Source of the DNA: Prochlorococcus sp. AG-402-A08
GTDB taxonomy: Bacteria > Cyanobacteriota > Cyanobacteriia > PCC-6307 > Cyanobiaceae
Direction: 5' to 3'
Assembly: GCA_003279585.1 (NCBI GenBank)
Contig: QCHH01000004.1
Location: 28,924-92,923 of the forward strand
Length of the DNA: 64,000 bases
In this document: positions 57,715 to 64,000 of the stretch, one piece after another
Layout: every line of letters begins with the position of its first letter
How positions within the stretch are numbered: the stretch's first letter is position 1
Notes under the pieces: model-generated
Databases searched by the model: none
What the model was told of the DNA's origin: nothing
What the model saw: the letters and a program-made list of their open reading frames with translations, nothing else
Translations under genes and position numbers: made by a program

Positions 57715-58054
57715 ATGAAAATAACTACGATTGTAGGATTTGCTGCTGCAGCGATAGGTCTTGTAGTCGGTTCACAACTTCCTAAATCTGGCACTGCGGG
57801 ATATGTGGTGATTACAAGCACTACAAAAAATAGATAAGCAGCTAAAGAATATTTTCAAAACGTCAATCAGGTTACAAAAGAATGTGGTCTTACTACCTTG
57901 GTTCTAGATAGGAGAACAGACATCCGAGAAGGAAATAAAAAAAGTGATGGTGGGTGGTCCTCTTAGTGTTCTTGCAAGACACCCAAAAGGTAAAAATGCA
58001 GTAATTAAATGCTACGAGTCTGATCAATATCAAAGGTTAAAAGAAATTCGATAA
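57715..58054 (+). pseudogene. broken secreted DUF1330-like gene
   Basis: MKITTIVGFAAAAIGLVVGS, GYVVITSTTKNR-stop-AAKEYFQNVNQVTKECGL, then a frame change into IKKVMVGGPLSVLARHPKGK and NAVIKCYESDQYQRLKEIR. The last block is the DUF1330 core (compare 48339). One nonsense codon and one frameshift. Signal-like N-terminus is extra relative to the intact copy. Confidence 0.72.
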
Positions 58055-58096
58055 CCTCATACAAACTGGATTTTCCGTATTACAGAATGAAAGCAA

Positions 58097-58122
58097 TAAA
58101 AAAAGGGGGGAAAGTGCCCCCT
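58097..58122 (-). terminator. rho-independent terminator
   Basis: On the minus strand agggggcac-ttt-ccccccttttttt. Ends the gene at 58155. Confidence 0.75.
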
Positions 58123-58154
58123 CATGATCGTCTCTCATCCACTGACCGAATTTA

Positions 58155-58442
58155 CTAATCAGTGACTTCCTCATTCTCCTTCTTAGCTGGAGCAAGAGAT
58201 TTAATCTCCTCTTGAAGTTCATACTTACGATCATCAAGAACCTTTACACGCGTCTGATAACTCTTTTCCAACCTCATGCGAGAAGTCTCGATATTCTCGA
58301 GTTCTTCTTCTCTTTGGTTTCGCTTGATTTCTTCTAATTGACTATCAGATACAACATAAACTGTTCTCATAGGAGAGAAGAATGAATCAGCTAATACTGC
58401 GTCAAATAAAGAGGAATACATTACATTCATTTCAAAGGACAT
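58155..58442 (-). CDS. 95-residue coiled-coil protein
   Basis: MSFEMNVMYSSLFDAVLADS, FFSPMRTVYVVSDSQLEEIK, then a charged coiled coil (RNQREEELENIETSRMRLEK, TRVKVLDDRKYELQEEIKSL). The FDAVLADSFFSPMRTVYVVSD front looks like a conserved cyanobacterial or cyanophage small protein motif, but I cannot name it. Own terminator downstream. Confidence 0.68.
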   Translation of the reverse strand: MSFEMNVMYSSLFDAVLADSFFSPMRTVYVVSDSQLEEIKRNQREEELENIETSRMRLEKSYQTRVKVLDDRKYELQEEIKSLAPAKKENEEVTD

Positions 58443-58609
58443 ATCTACTTTGACTCGACTATATGAAATTTAAAATGTTGCAAACCGAACGATTAGATAC
58501 GGCCTTTACGACCAAGATCGGTTGATACAACTAATTAATTGGGTATACCGAAATATAAATATAATGACTCTTATGAAAATTTATTTTTAGGCTATCCAAT
58601 AACAAGAAC

Positions 58610-58873
58610 CTACAAAGGTCCTTCTAGCCTATAAACAATATCTTTGCAGTTGTTAGCTTTGTCCCATTCTCTAGCAAAAGGATTATCGAGGATTTTTGTA
58701 AAAGCTTCTAGGTTTGTGACGTTATAGAAAGAGTGTGATTTATGATCATTGATTTTGTTTAAGTCATAGTCAATAACAACTCCATCTCCATATTCTTTAA
58801 CAAACTTTTCAATAGTTTCTTCGTAGTACTCAAAGAAGCAGTCAAAAGTACATACAATAAGTAGTCTTTCCAT
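58610..58873 (-). CDS. 87-residue protein of the DUF3764 module
   Basis: MERLLIVCTFDCFFEYYEET, IEKFVKEYGDGVVIDYDLNK, INDHKSHSFYNVTNLEAFTK, ILDNPFAREWDKANNCKDIV. A ferredoxin-like alpha-beta pattern. It starts five nt after the stop of the DUF3764 gene and forms a two-gene operon with it; the same pair is present in decayed form at 36625-37171. Confidence 0.78.
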   Translation of the reverse strand: MERLLIVCTFDCFFEYYEETIEKFVKEYGDGVVIDYDLNKINDHKSHSFYNVTNLEAFTKILDNPFAREWDKANNCKDIVYRLEGPL

Positions 58874-58878
58874 TTCTC

Positions 58879-59157
58879 CTAACCTGCTAAGTAACTAGTA
58901 ATAACGGTTGAATCATATATATGACCTGTGGCTTCAACAGCTTCTCTACTTGCTTCAAAAAACGCTTTTGCGACACCCTCTTCTGCTTGATGGATCACGA
59001 CAACTGATTCATGATCATCTTTACTAACACCTCTGAATAAAGGTTTTATTGCGTTAGCCTCGTGCATTGCAACAACCTCAGGACTATCAAATCCCTTAGC
59101 CCAATCTGCAAACGGAACAGAAATCTTGAAAGTAAATACTGTAGTCTCCAGAGCCAT
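58879..59157 (-). CDS. DUF3764 family protein
   Basis: 92 residues from ATG 59157 (MALETTVFTFKISVPFADWA). KGFDSPEVVAMHEANAIKPL, FRGVSKDDHESVVVIHQAEE, GVAKAFFEASREAVEATGHI match DUF3764, a picocyanobacterial family of about 90 residues with unknown function. The frame extends to 59190, but the inner Met is conserved in the second copy. Operon with 58610. Confidence 0.82.
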   Translation of the reverse strand: MALETTVFTFKISVPFADWAKGFDSPEVVAMHEANAIKPLFRGVSKDDHESVVVIHQAEEGVAKAFFEASREAVEATGHIYDSTVITSYLAG

Positions 59158-59318
59158 CCAAAATAATTGCAAGTCAACTGAGCATCGCATATATCTTCTA
59201 GATTTTCTAGGCGGAAGGACATCATTTTAGACTCTTCTGACAAAAGTATTTTTTCAAAACTAATATCATTCACATGCGCTTAGTCGAGGTAAGATATTGT
59301 TGACGGGATGATTGTTAT

Positions 59319-59852
59319 ATGGGGATTCGGAATGTTCTACGAATTGGTCATCCGGCATTGCGTAGACACGCGGAAGAAGTACCTGATGACAGGTTTGGTG
59401 GTCAACGTCTACAGGAACTAATAGACGATCTGTTCGATACTAAATTGGCTTGTTCTGGAGCAGGGCTAGCTGCACCGCAGATCGATGAACCTTGGAGGGT
59501 TCTTGTTGTTGGTATGGACCATAACCCTCGATACCCCGATACTCCTCCTTTACCAGAACTTGTATTGATCAATCCTGTTATCAAATCAATTGGAAAGGAA
59601 TTGATCGCTGCTTGGGAGGGTTGCCTCAGCGTACCAGGCTTGCGCGGTGAGGTGCAGCGTTGGAGACATATTCACCTGTGATGGCAAGACCAAGAGGGGG
59701 CCTCCCATACAGAAGAATTTCATGATTTCCATGCACGAGTCGTTCAGCATGAAAAAGATCACTTGGATGGTGTTCTTTTCCCTGATCGTCTTACCAGTCC
59801 ACTGGCTTTTGGATTTACGGATGAACTACAGGCTCATAGACGGATTCCTTAG
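59319..59852 (+). pseudogene. def: peptide deformylase interrupted by TGA
   Basis: 178 codons with one TGA. Motif 1 GAGLAAPQID, motif 2 WEGCLSVPGLRGEV, the stop directly after RWRHIHL, then motif 3 VVQHEKDHLDGVLFPDRL, FGFTDELQAHRRIP. All catalytic residues (Gly-Leu-x-x-x-Gln, Cys of EGCLS, HEKDH) remain; TGA occupies an Arg-type position (CGA). Clearly higher in GC than its surroundings, suggesting transfer from a higher-GC picocyanobacterium. A short 120-residue product lacking HExxH would be inactive. Confidence 0.85.
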
Positions 59853-59944
59853 TTGTCTATTTAGAGATAGTTGATGCTAGATAGCAAATGCCCCTTCGGA
59901 TGACCCACATCATCTCGTCAACCAAGGACCCTGATGATCGCTTG

Positions 59945-60493
59945 TTATCTCAATGACTTTCCGTTTTGGTGCAACATCGGATCTAAGTTTGATGGCAACT
60001 CTTGATTAAACCATTCTCTTATCTTCATTTGATTCAGATATTCGTTATTTGGAATTTCAAAAGTATCCCTAACCAAGCGAATTTTAATTTTTTTCCTTTT
60101 TCCTTTTTCGTTTGTTCTTCCAAGAATTAATTTTACTGGCTTATCTTTTGGTCCTTTAATTAATTCAATTGCTTCTTCTATACCCACTCCTTTAATTGAC
60201 TTCCCATCTACCTCCAGGATTACGTCACCTGATTCAATATCTGCATTAGAGGCAGGAGTTCCATTAATAATTGATTGTATTGTTATTTCAGAAGTTTCAG
60301 TATTTAGGAAAAGATTAACGCCTATACCAGTAATTTCTTTTTTGAGCTTAAGACTTGAACTCTGGTTTGTTCGTACGCAGCCTGAATAATCTCTAGCATC
60401 GAGACAGCGTTTATGAATTTCATCACTTATTTCAGCCTGTGCAGCATTAGGTAAAGCAAGAGCAACGAGTAGTGGAAGTAGTAAGCGTTTCAT
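59945..60493 (-). CDS. secreted PDZ-domain protein
   Basis: 182 residues: signal peptide MKRLLLPLLVALALPNAAQA, HKRCLDARDYSGCV (two Cys), then a PDZ domain: EITGIGVNLFLNTETSEITI, QSIINGTPASNADIESGDVI, LEVDGKSIKGVGIEEAIELI, GPKDKPVKLILGR. Periplasmic protein-interaction module without a protease domain, so not a complete C-terminal protease. Third gene of a tight three-gene operon. Confidence 0.85.
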   Translation of the reverse strand: MKRLLLPLLVALALPNAAQAEISDEIHKRCLDARDYSGCVRTNQSSSLKLKKEITGIGVNLFLNTETSEITIQSIINGTPASNADIESGDVILEVDGKSIKGVGIEEAIELIKGPKDKPVKLILGRTNEKGKRKKIKIRLVRDTFEIPNNEYLNQMKIREWFNQELPSNLDPMLHQNGKSLR

Positions 60494-60886
60494 TTAGTTA
60501 CCTTTTAGTAATCCATAAGTACATAAAACTGGGTTTGTAATTAGAACAATCCAAAACGGTGGAGGTGGACCAGCGTCAACAATGACTCCTGCATTAAGAG
60601 TATTGAATACTGCAACTATTAAGAGGCAAAGCATCAAAACCAATTCACCTAGTAAAACTTTTTTGGTAGATTCGTGATCTCTGATGGAACTAGAAATTAT
60701 CAATAAGAAAGCAATTCCTATATTTGTTGCTGCAACAACATCAGCAGAGCCTCTAATAAATAACAATGTTTCTGCTGATACTGATGGGGCAATGGTATCA
60801 ACAGAAAAAATCAACATGTTTATTAGCAGTACACCCAATAACAAGTGAAGAGATCCAACAGTTTTTAAGATTGTTTTTATTTTCAT
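60494..60886 (-). CDS. four-span membrane protein
   Basis: 130 residues with about four membrane segments (LHLLLGVLLINMLIFSVD, VVAATNIGIAFLLIISSS, LLGELVLMLCLLIVAVFN, PPFWIVLITNPVLCTYGL). Starts immediately after the stop of 60887 and ends one nt before the PDZ protein start. A decayed fragment of a second copy is at 26235. No family recognised. Confidence 0.75.
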   Translation of the reverse strand: MKIKTILKTVGSLHLLLGVLLINMLIFSVDTIAPSVSAETLLFIRGSADVVAATNIGIAFLLIISSSIRDHESTKKVLLGELVLMLCLLIVAVFNTLNAGVIVDAGPPPPFWIVLITNPVLCTYGLLKGN

Positions 60887-61180
60887 TTATTTACCAATAG
60901 CTTTTTGACTCGTACAGGTTTGATATGCCAAAGCTTTAGCAAAGTCATTTGTATCAAGTCCAAACTCTTCTAATTGTTTCACATTAAATTTTTCAAGAAC
61001 TTCAGGGACGGTATAAAGCTCTGAATATGTACGAACACACGAATTTTTATTCCTTGATTCTTGAATGACAGGATTGACCCAGCATCCAAATAGAACTATG
61101 AATCCACCAAAAGCAACAATTCTTCTATGGTTTCCCCACCATTCATAACTGTTGAGATTTAGTGCTTTTTTTAAATCCAT
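60887..61180 (-). CDS. 97-residue membrane-anchored protein
   Basis: MDLKKALNLNSYEWWGNHRR, IVAFGGFIVLFGCWVNPVIQ helix, ESRNKNSCVRTYSELYTVPE, VLEKFNVKQLEEFGLDTNDF. A single N-terminal helix, then a periplasmic helical part with two Cys. First gene of the 61180-59945 operon with the four-span and PDZ proteins. Confidence 0.75.
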   Translation of the reverse strand: MDLKKALNLNSYEWWGNHRRIVAFGGFIVLFGCWVNPVIQESRNKNSCVRTYSELYTVPEVLEKFNVKQLEEFGLDTNDFAKALAYQTCTSQKAIGK

Positions 61181-61326
61181 GAAATAAAGGTTTTTGTCGA
61201 AGTCTCAGGACTTGTGGTTCTCACTCGGCATTAAAGCATTTCGAAAAACTAATGGCATCTATTACATGCGCTTTTGCATGGCATTGCGCTGTGCTTAGGG
61301 TTCCTCTAATGCTTTTTATCTAGGCG

Positions 61327-61450
61327 TTGGATACAAAGAGAACCAGAATTAACAGATATAGAAGTTACGGCTGGAGTTGGAAAAAGATAGCTAATCTATA
61401 TAGTGTAAGTCCCACTAATGTTCGGACAGTGGGCGATCTGAGTAATTTTA
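61327..61450 (+). pseudogene. possible helix-turn-helix remnant
   Basis: From TTG 61327 the frame reads MDTKRTRINRYRSYGWSWKK, IANLYSVSPTNVRTVGDLSN. The G.SWKKIA..Y.VSP..VR pattern resembles a DNA-binding HTH of phage or resolvase type. The rest of the frame (to 61581) is unlike a regulator. Possibly the relic of a regulator. Confidence 0.35.
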
Positions 61451-61508
61451 TTCATTTACAAACGGTTATCGTTTTCGTTTTAGTGGTTTATATATCCGTA
61501 CTTCGACT

Positions 61509-61673
61509 ATGGGTTCTTTTCCAAAGGACACGCATAAGTATGCTTTTGCAATGGTTAAAGCAGCAAGATCAATGCCTATAGATGCGGCAGAAAAATTAGA
61601 GCATATAAAACAACTAAGATTTAATGTTCAACTAAAGGAACTAAGAAAAAGAATCAACCGAAGGATCACGTAG
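61509..61673 (+). CDS. 54-residue basic helical protein
   Basis: MGSFPKDTHKYAFAMVKAAR, SMPIDAAEKLEHIKQLRFNV, QLKELRKRINRRIT. Amphipathic basic helices. Lies upstream of the CDLC peptide at 61767. Unrecognised. Confidence 0.55.
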   Translation: MGSFPKDTHKYAFAMVKAARSMPIDAAEKLEHIKQLRFNVQLKELRKRINRRIT

Positions 61674-61766
61674 AAATTAACTATTTTTTCAACTTTTTTG
61701 TAGTGTTCTCCTACTCCTAATAAGCAAACAGAAGGATTAGACCAAAGGTGTAAGAAAGGAGGCTTT

Positions 61767-61856
61767 ATGAAACTCTTTACTCCCTTCACCATCCCCAAAA
61801 AAGACAACTGCGATCTTTGCAGGATTAAAAGGAATAATCAGAAGAGGGGCAAATAG
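61767..61856 (+). CDS. 29-residue MKLFTPF-family CDLC peptide (short copy)
   Basis: MKLFTPFTIPKKDNCDLCRI, KRNNQKRGK. Shares MKLFTPF..P.KDNCDLC..K with 52973 and 47790 but lacks their ENPF..LFKFL tail. aggaggcttt is a strong ribosome site; the region further upstream (ttctcctact) resembles the shared leader. Terminator overlaps the stop. Confidence 0.75.
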   Translation: MKLFTPFTIPKKDNCDLCRIKRNNQKRGK

Positions 61857-61868
61857 CCTCTCTTTTTT
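61843..61868 (+). terminator. rho-independent terminator
   Basis: agagg / cctct arms around gcaaatag-type loop, then ctttttt. Overlaps the stop of the 61767 peptide. Confidence 0.72.
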
Positions 61869-62130
61869 ATTGCTGCTGTTGTTGCTGCTGAATTTGCTCG
61901 TAGAAAGTAGAAGGCTTTTTAATTGTTGTCCGATATTCGGCAACGATCTCGGCAACTTCCTCACCATGAATCCAGCGGATTTCGCCAGAATCTACGTTGG
62001 CAATTTGAAAGAGTGAGGGTGCCTCAGAATCACTAGAGCCGCCAACAAAAGTAAGAACTTTTCCAATTTGGTCCTTTTCATATAGAACAGCGTCACCCGG
62101 TCTGACTTTTAAAAATAGAGGCTCATCCAT
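61867..62130 (-). CDS. DEPLFLKVRPG-family protein (copy 2) with polyQ tail
   Basis: 87 residues from ATG 62130: MDEPLFLKVRPGDAVLYEKD, QIGKVLTFVGGSSDSEAPSL, FQIANVDSGEIRWIHGEEVA, EYRTTIKKPSTFYEQIQ plus a run of seven Gln. The core is nearly the same as at 50092. The frame remains open upstream to 62349 through the tRNA fragment, but that part is not conserved as protein. The polyQ tail is encoded by mixed CAG/CAA codons. Confidence 0.8.
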   Translation of the reverse strand: MDEPLFLKVRPGDAVLYEKDQIGKVLTFVGGSSDSEAPSLFQIANVDSGEIRWIHGEEVAEIVAEYRTTIKKPSTFYEQIQQQQQQQ

Positions 62131-62301
62131 AAGTTCATTTTGTCCAAATTCATCAACCAAGGGAAGTATCCTTTTTGACCAATTTACCAAGTCCGTTAAA
62201 TCCTTTATTTCCAATCGTTTTAATTTAATTTTGCCCACGTCTTGCCCACACCTGAAAACTGGCATTAAAAAAGACAGGCTGGGAAACCTATCTCTGACTG
62301 A

Positions 62302-62346
62302 TCGGGGCGAAAGGATTCGAACCTGCGACCTAGTGCTCCCAAAGGA
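62302..62346 (-). other. tRNA-Pro 3'-half fragment (candidate attachment site)
   Basis: Minus strand: CCTTTGGGAGCACTAGG, TCGCAGGTTCGAATCC, TTTCGCCCCGA. Best preserved of the three fragments: anticodon loop TTTGGGA (UGG anticodon), T-arm and acceptor 3' strand match a tRNA-Pro; no 5' half. Flank actgatcggggc is shared with 48804. Confidence 0.85.
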
Positions 62347-62349
62347 CAT

Positions 62350-62614
62350 AGTTGAAAATCATGAGACTAGCTAAAAAGCTAGTTATAGCAATGGTTAAAG
62401 AAACTCATACCAATGAATTTGAGACTCAATGTTGCAAGAAATTGCAACTTATTTATAGAGGTTATAACTTTCTAGCTCCCCCTCTAGCTCCCCCTTAGCG
62501 ACCTAGTGCTTTGGGAAAACGAGATCGCGGGTTTTCAATGAAAACGGAGCTAATACTGAGATTGATGCCTGATTGAACTAGATAAGCTAGAAAGTATTAA
62601 ATGAGAAAAAATGG
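62350..62614. other. spacer with direct repeats
   Basis: gcgacctagtgct occurs at 62325 (in the tRNA fragment) and again at 62499; ctagctcccc is repeated in tandem near 62470-62495. Possibly a second, degraded attachment remnant. No gene. Confidence 0.45.
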
Positions 62615-62854
62615 ATGGCAGAGGAATTCAAGCTATATAAATCAGATGATGGAAACTGGTTTTACACAAAAGAAGAAGCATCTAAATGGGATGCGAAACT
62701 AAAAGAAGGTAAGCAAAATGTTATCAACAAACTCCGAAAACTTTCCAGTCCAGACAAAGTTCAGCAGAAATTTGATTCTTTAATACAAGAACTTTCACCT
62801 GAAGAATTTGATGATTTTTTAGTAGGGATTGAGTCCGTTCAAAAAAACAATTGA
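62615..62854 (+). CDS. 79-residue soluble hypothetical protein
   Basis: MAEEFKLYKSDDGNWFYTKE, EASKWDAKLKEGKQNVINKL, RKLSSPDKVQQKFDSLIQEL, SPEEFDDFLVGIESVQKNN. Helical, charged. GNWFYTKEEASKWDA reads like an extracellular-free small module. Its end overlaps the next frame. Unrecognised. Confidence 0.68.
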   Translation: MAEEFKLYKSDDGNWFYTKEEASKWDAKLKEGKQNVINKLRKLSSPDKVQQKFDSLIQELSPEEFDDFLVGIESVQKNN

Positions 62855-63041
62855 TAATTTTGCTTTTAATCATGAAAGCTATTGGAACTTAAAAGACAAA
62901 GAAATTTCACCAGAGAAACATTCCGAAGAGACCTCTATCAGAAAATTAACCCGAATGCAGCCATGCAAAAGAGATCTTGAATGGCTAAATAAACATAGAG
63001 TGCCTTTTACGCCTCCAACAAATCAAGATGTTAATGTCTAG
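62829..63041 (+). CDS. 70-residue hypothetical protein
   Basis: TTG start at 62829 (or a later codon) gives SPFKKTIDNFAFNHESYWNL, KDKEISPEKHSEETSIRKLT, RMQPCKRDLEWLNKHRVPFT. Overlaps the upstream gene by 26 nt in another frame. The C-terminal half is protein-like. The start is uncertain. Confidence 0.45.
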   Translation: MSPFKKTIDNFAFNHESYWNLKDKEISPEKHSEETSIRKLTRMQPCKRDLEWLNKHRVPFTPPTNQDVNV

Positions 63042-63073
63042 GTTTCATAGACATACTTTATTACTTACTAAGT

Positions 63074-63472
63074 CTATTCAATAAGTTCAATCCACTCTAC
63101 TGGACAATCTTCCAGTGGTCTTCCATAGTCTTTCTCATACTCATTTACGAAACGGTCGAAATCTTTTTGACAGTTTTTAGCGTCTGGATACTTTGCTCTA
63201 AATATTTTAAGAGCTTTCTTTTGTTGTAAGAGCAACAATAGATTTTTCTTTGAGGTGTACATCACTTTCAACCCTGCTTTGCCTTTGACTCCCCATTCTT
63301 TAAATTCATCAACCAATGCCTTTTGAGCTTTGGGGCTTGAATCTATTTGGTCATATCTGCTGGCAAAATCTTCAAGAGTTCTATCTATCAATGATGTGAT
63401 GTAACAACTCATAGAAAGAAATTCTAATTGCATTGGTTCGATTTCTAAGTTGAAATCTCCTTCGATTTCCAT
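63074..63472 (-). CDS. 132-residue hypothetical protein
   Basis: MEIEGDFNLEIEPMQLEFLS, MSCYITSLIDRTLEDFASRY, helical middle (KNLLLLLQQKKALKIFRAKY), CQKDFDRFVNEYEKDYGRPL. Soluble, helical. Directly abuts the stop of the upstream gene at 63473, so the two form an operon. Not recognised; right-edge genes beyond the tRNA scar are likely element cargo. Confidence 0.7.
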   Translation of the reverse strand: MEIEGDFNLEIEPMQLEFLSMSCYITSLIDRTLEDFASRYDQIDSSPKAQKALVDEFKEWGVKGKAGLKVMYTSKKNLLLLLQQKKALKIFRAKYPDAKNCQKDFDRFVNEYEKDYGRPLEDCPVEWIELIE

Positions 63473-63892
63473 TTAGAACTCCTCCACCTTCTTTTCTTCT
63501 GGATCTTCTAAAAATTCACCTTTTTTAATTTCTGAAGGAAGTCCTGATCTCATCAGAACCAGTTCATAAATCTTGTCTATTAGCTCCATAGGCTTCTCAA
63601 GCTTCTTGAAGTAGTCCTCTAAAACTTCTGTTTGCTCTCGAAGTTGAGCAGCGACATCACCAACAACAAGATTCGCTACCCAATTCGTATCTTTAGAGAT
63701 TTGTTCAGAAAGAGCATCATGTGATGCACCCATCTGGCGTTGATGTTCTCTTATGTCATTTCTTAGACGATAAGTTGCATTTGCTTGCGCAGCATCCAAT
63801 TTGTTTGAACTTTTTAGAGCATCAATTATTCGCTCCTTTGGTATTTCTGGATCAAAATTGTCCGAGAATTTTTTTGAAGTGGTAGTCATCAT
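63473..63892 (-). CDS. 139-residue coiled-coil hypothetical protein
   Basis: MMTTTSKKFSDNFDPEIPKE, RIIDALKSSNKLDAAQANAT, YRLRNDIREHQRQMGASHDA, DTNWVANLVVGDVAAQLREQ, and an acidic end. Long charged helices suggest a coiled coil or phage-type structural helper. First gene of the pair with 63074. Start is ATG 63892 or 63889. Confidence 0.7.
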   Translation of the reverse strand: MMTTTSKKFSDNFDPEIPKERIIDALKSSNKLDAAQANATYRLRNDIREHQRQMGASHDALSEQISKDTNWVANLVVGDVAAQLREQTEVLEDYFKKLEKPMELIDKIYELVLMRSGLPSEIKKGEFLEDPEEKKVEEF

Positions 63893-63940
63893 CCATTGGG
63901 TTTAAATTGATTAGTTTCCTGCAGGAATTAAAACCTAAAC

Positions 63941-63964
63941 GCAAAAAAACCCTTTGAGAAGGGC
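63941..63964 (-). terminator. rho-independent terminator of a gene beyond the right edge
   Basis: On the minus strand cccttctcaaaggg followed by ttttttt. It must end a minus-strand gene located to the right of the window. Confidence 0.8.
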
Positions 63965-64000
63965 TATAGAGTCAACAACTTTTTAAATATCTACTTTTCC

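Noticed and set aside
1..64000. CRISPR array or cas genes
   Set aside because: No regularly spaced direct repeats of 25-40 nt and no Cas motifs seen.
1..64000. Integrase, transposase or helicase gene of a mobile element
   Set aside because: None of the open frames shows the R..H-R-Y recombinase, DDE or helicase motifs, despite the tRNA fragments.
1..64000. Prochlorosin-type lanthipeptide precursors
   Set aside because: Cys-containing small peptides lack the Nif11-like leader and double-Gly cleavage site, and no LanM gene is present.

Overview
The window looks like an accessory island of a low-GC marine picocyanobacterium, most probably a low-light Prochlorococcus. This rests on the strongly AT-rich composition, a four-gene high-light-inducible (hli) cluster, two DUF1651 proteins, a DUF4278 YRG-repeat protein, a PsaJ-like peptide, a plant-type ferredoxin, and a very large number of secreted or single-membrane-span proteins under 100 residues. 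The assignment is by inspection only; no database search was run.

Layout. 1-14.5 kb: scattered small proteins on both strands, with a DUF1499 protein, a proline iminopeptidase and a HAD-IA hydrolase as the only sizeable enzymes. 14.5-17.0 kb: tRNA-Gly(CCC), a small membrane protein and a full SelO-type protein adenylyltransferase. 17-30 kb: many small paralogous peptides, some with recognisable shared promoters, plus decayed genes. 30.2-30.9 kb: hli operon. 31-37 kb: small genes, a cupin lipoprotein and the decayed copy of a two-gene DUF3764 module. 37.3-44.3 kb: envelope region with two LPP20-like secreted proteins, a large tandem-domain protein, a CsgG-like protein, an adhesin-like protein, lipoproteins and a PH/SHOCT protein. 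44.9-56 kb: SIMPL-domain protein, DUF1330, ferredoxin, ClpS, cupin-like protein and tandem small membrane proteins; a segment of about 6 kb here lies between 210-bp inverted repeats. 56.3-64 kb: RluF-type pseudouridine synthase, ABM-domain monooxygenase, the intact DUF3764 module, a broken peptide deformylase, a PDZ-protein operon and small proteins at the edge.

Three main themes stand out. (1) Three 3'-half fragments of tRNA-Pro, all on the minus strand at 48.8, 56.2 and 62.3 kb, look like attachment scars of elements integrated one after another at a tRNA-Pro gene expected to the right of the window. No integrase was found inside the window. (2) About twenty families of tiny proteins occur in two to four copies, often one intact and one decayed. 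Several carry conserved 5' leaders and promoters while the protein body varies. Three families have paired cysteines (CDLC, CLQFGIC and C-x8-C). (3) Many small genes are preceded by a TATAAATA-like box that resembles the late promoter of T4-type phages, raising the untested idea of phage-linked expression.

Most small genes have no known function; their calls are descriptive.
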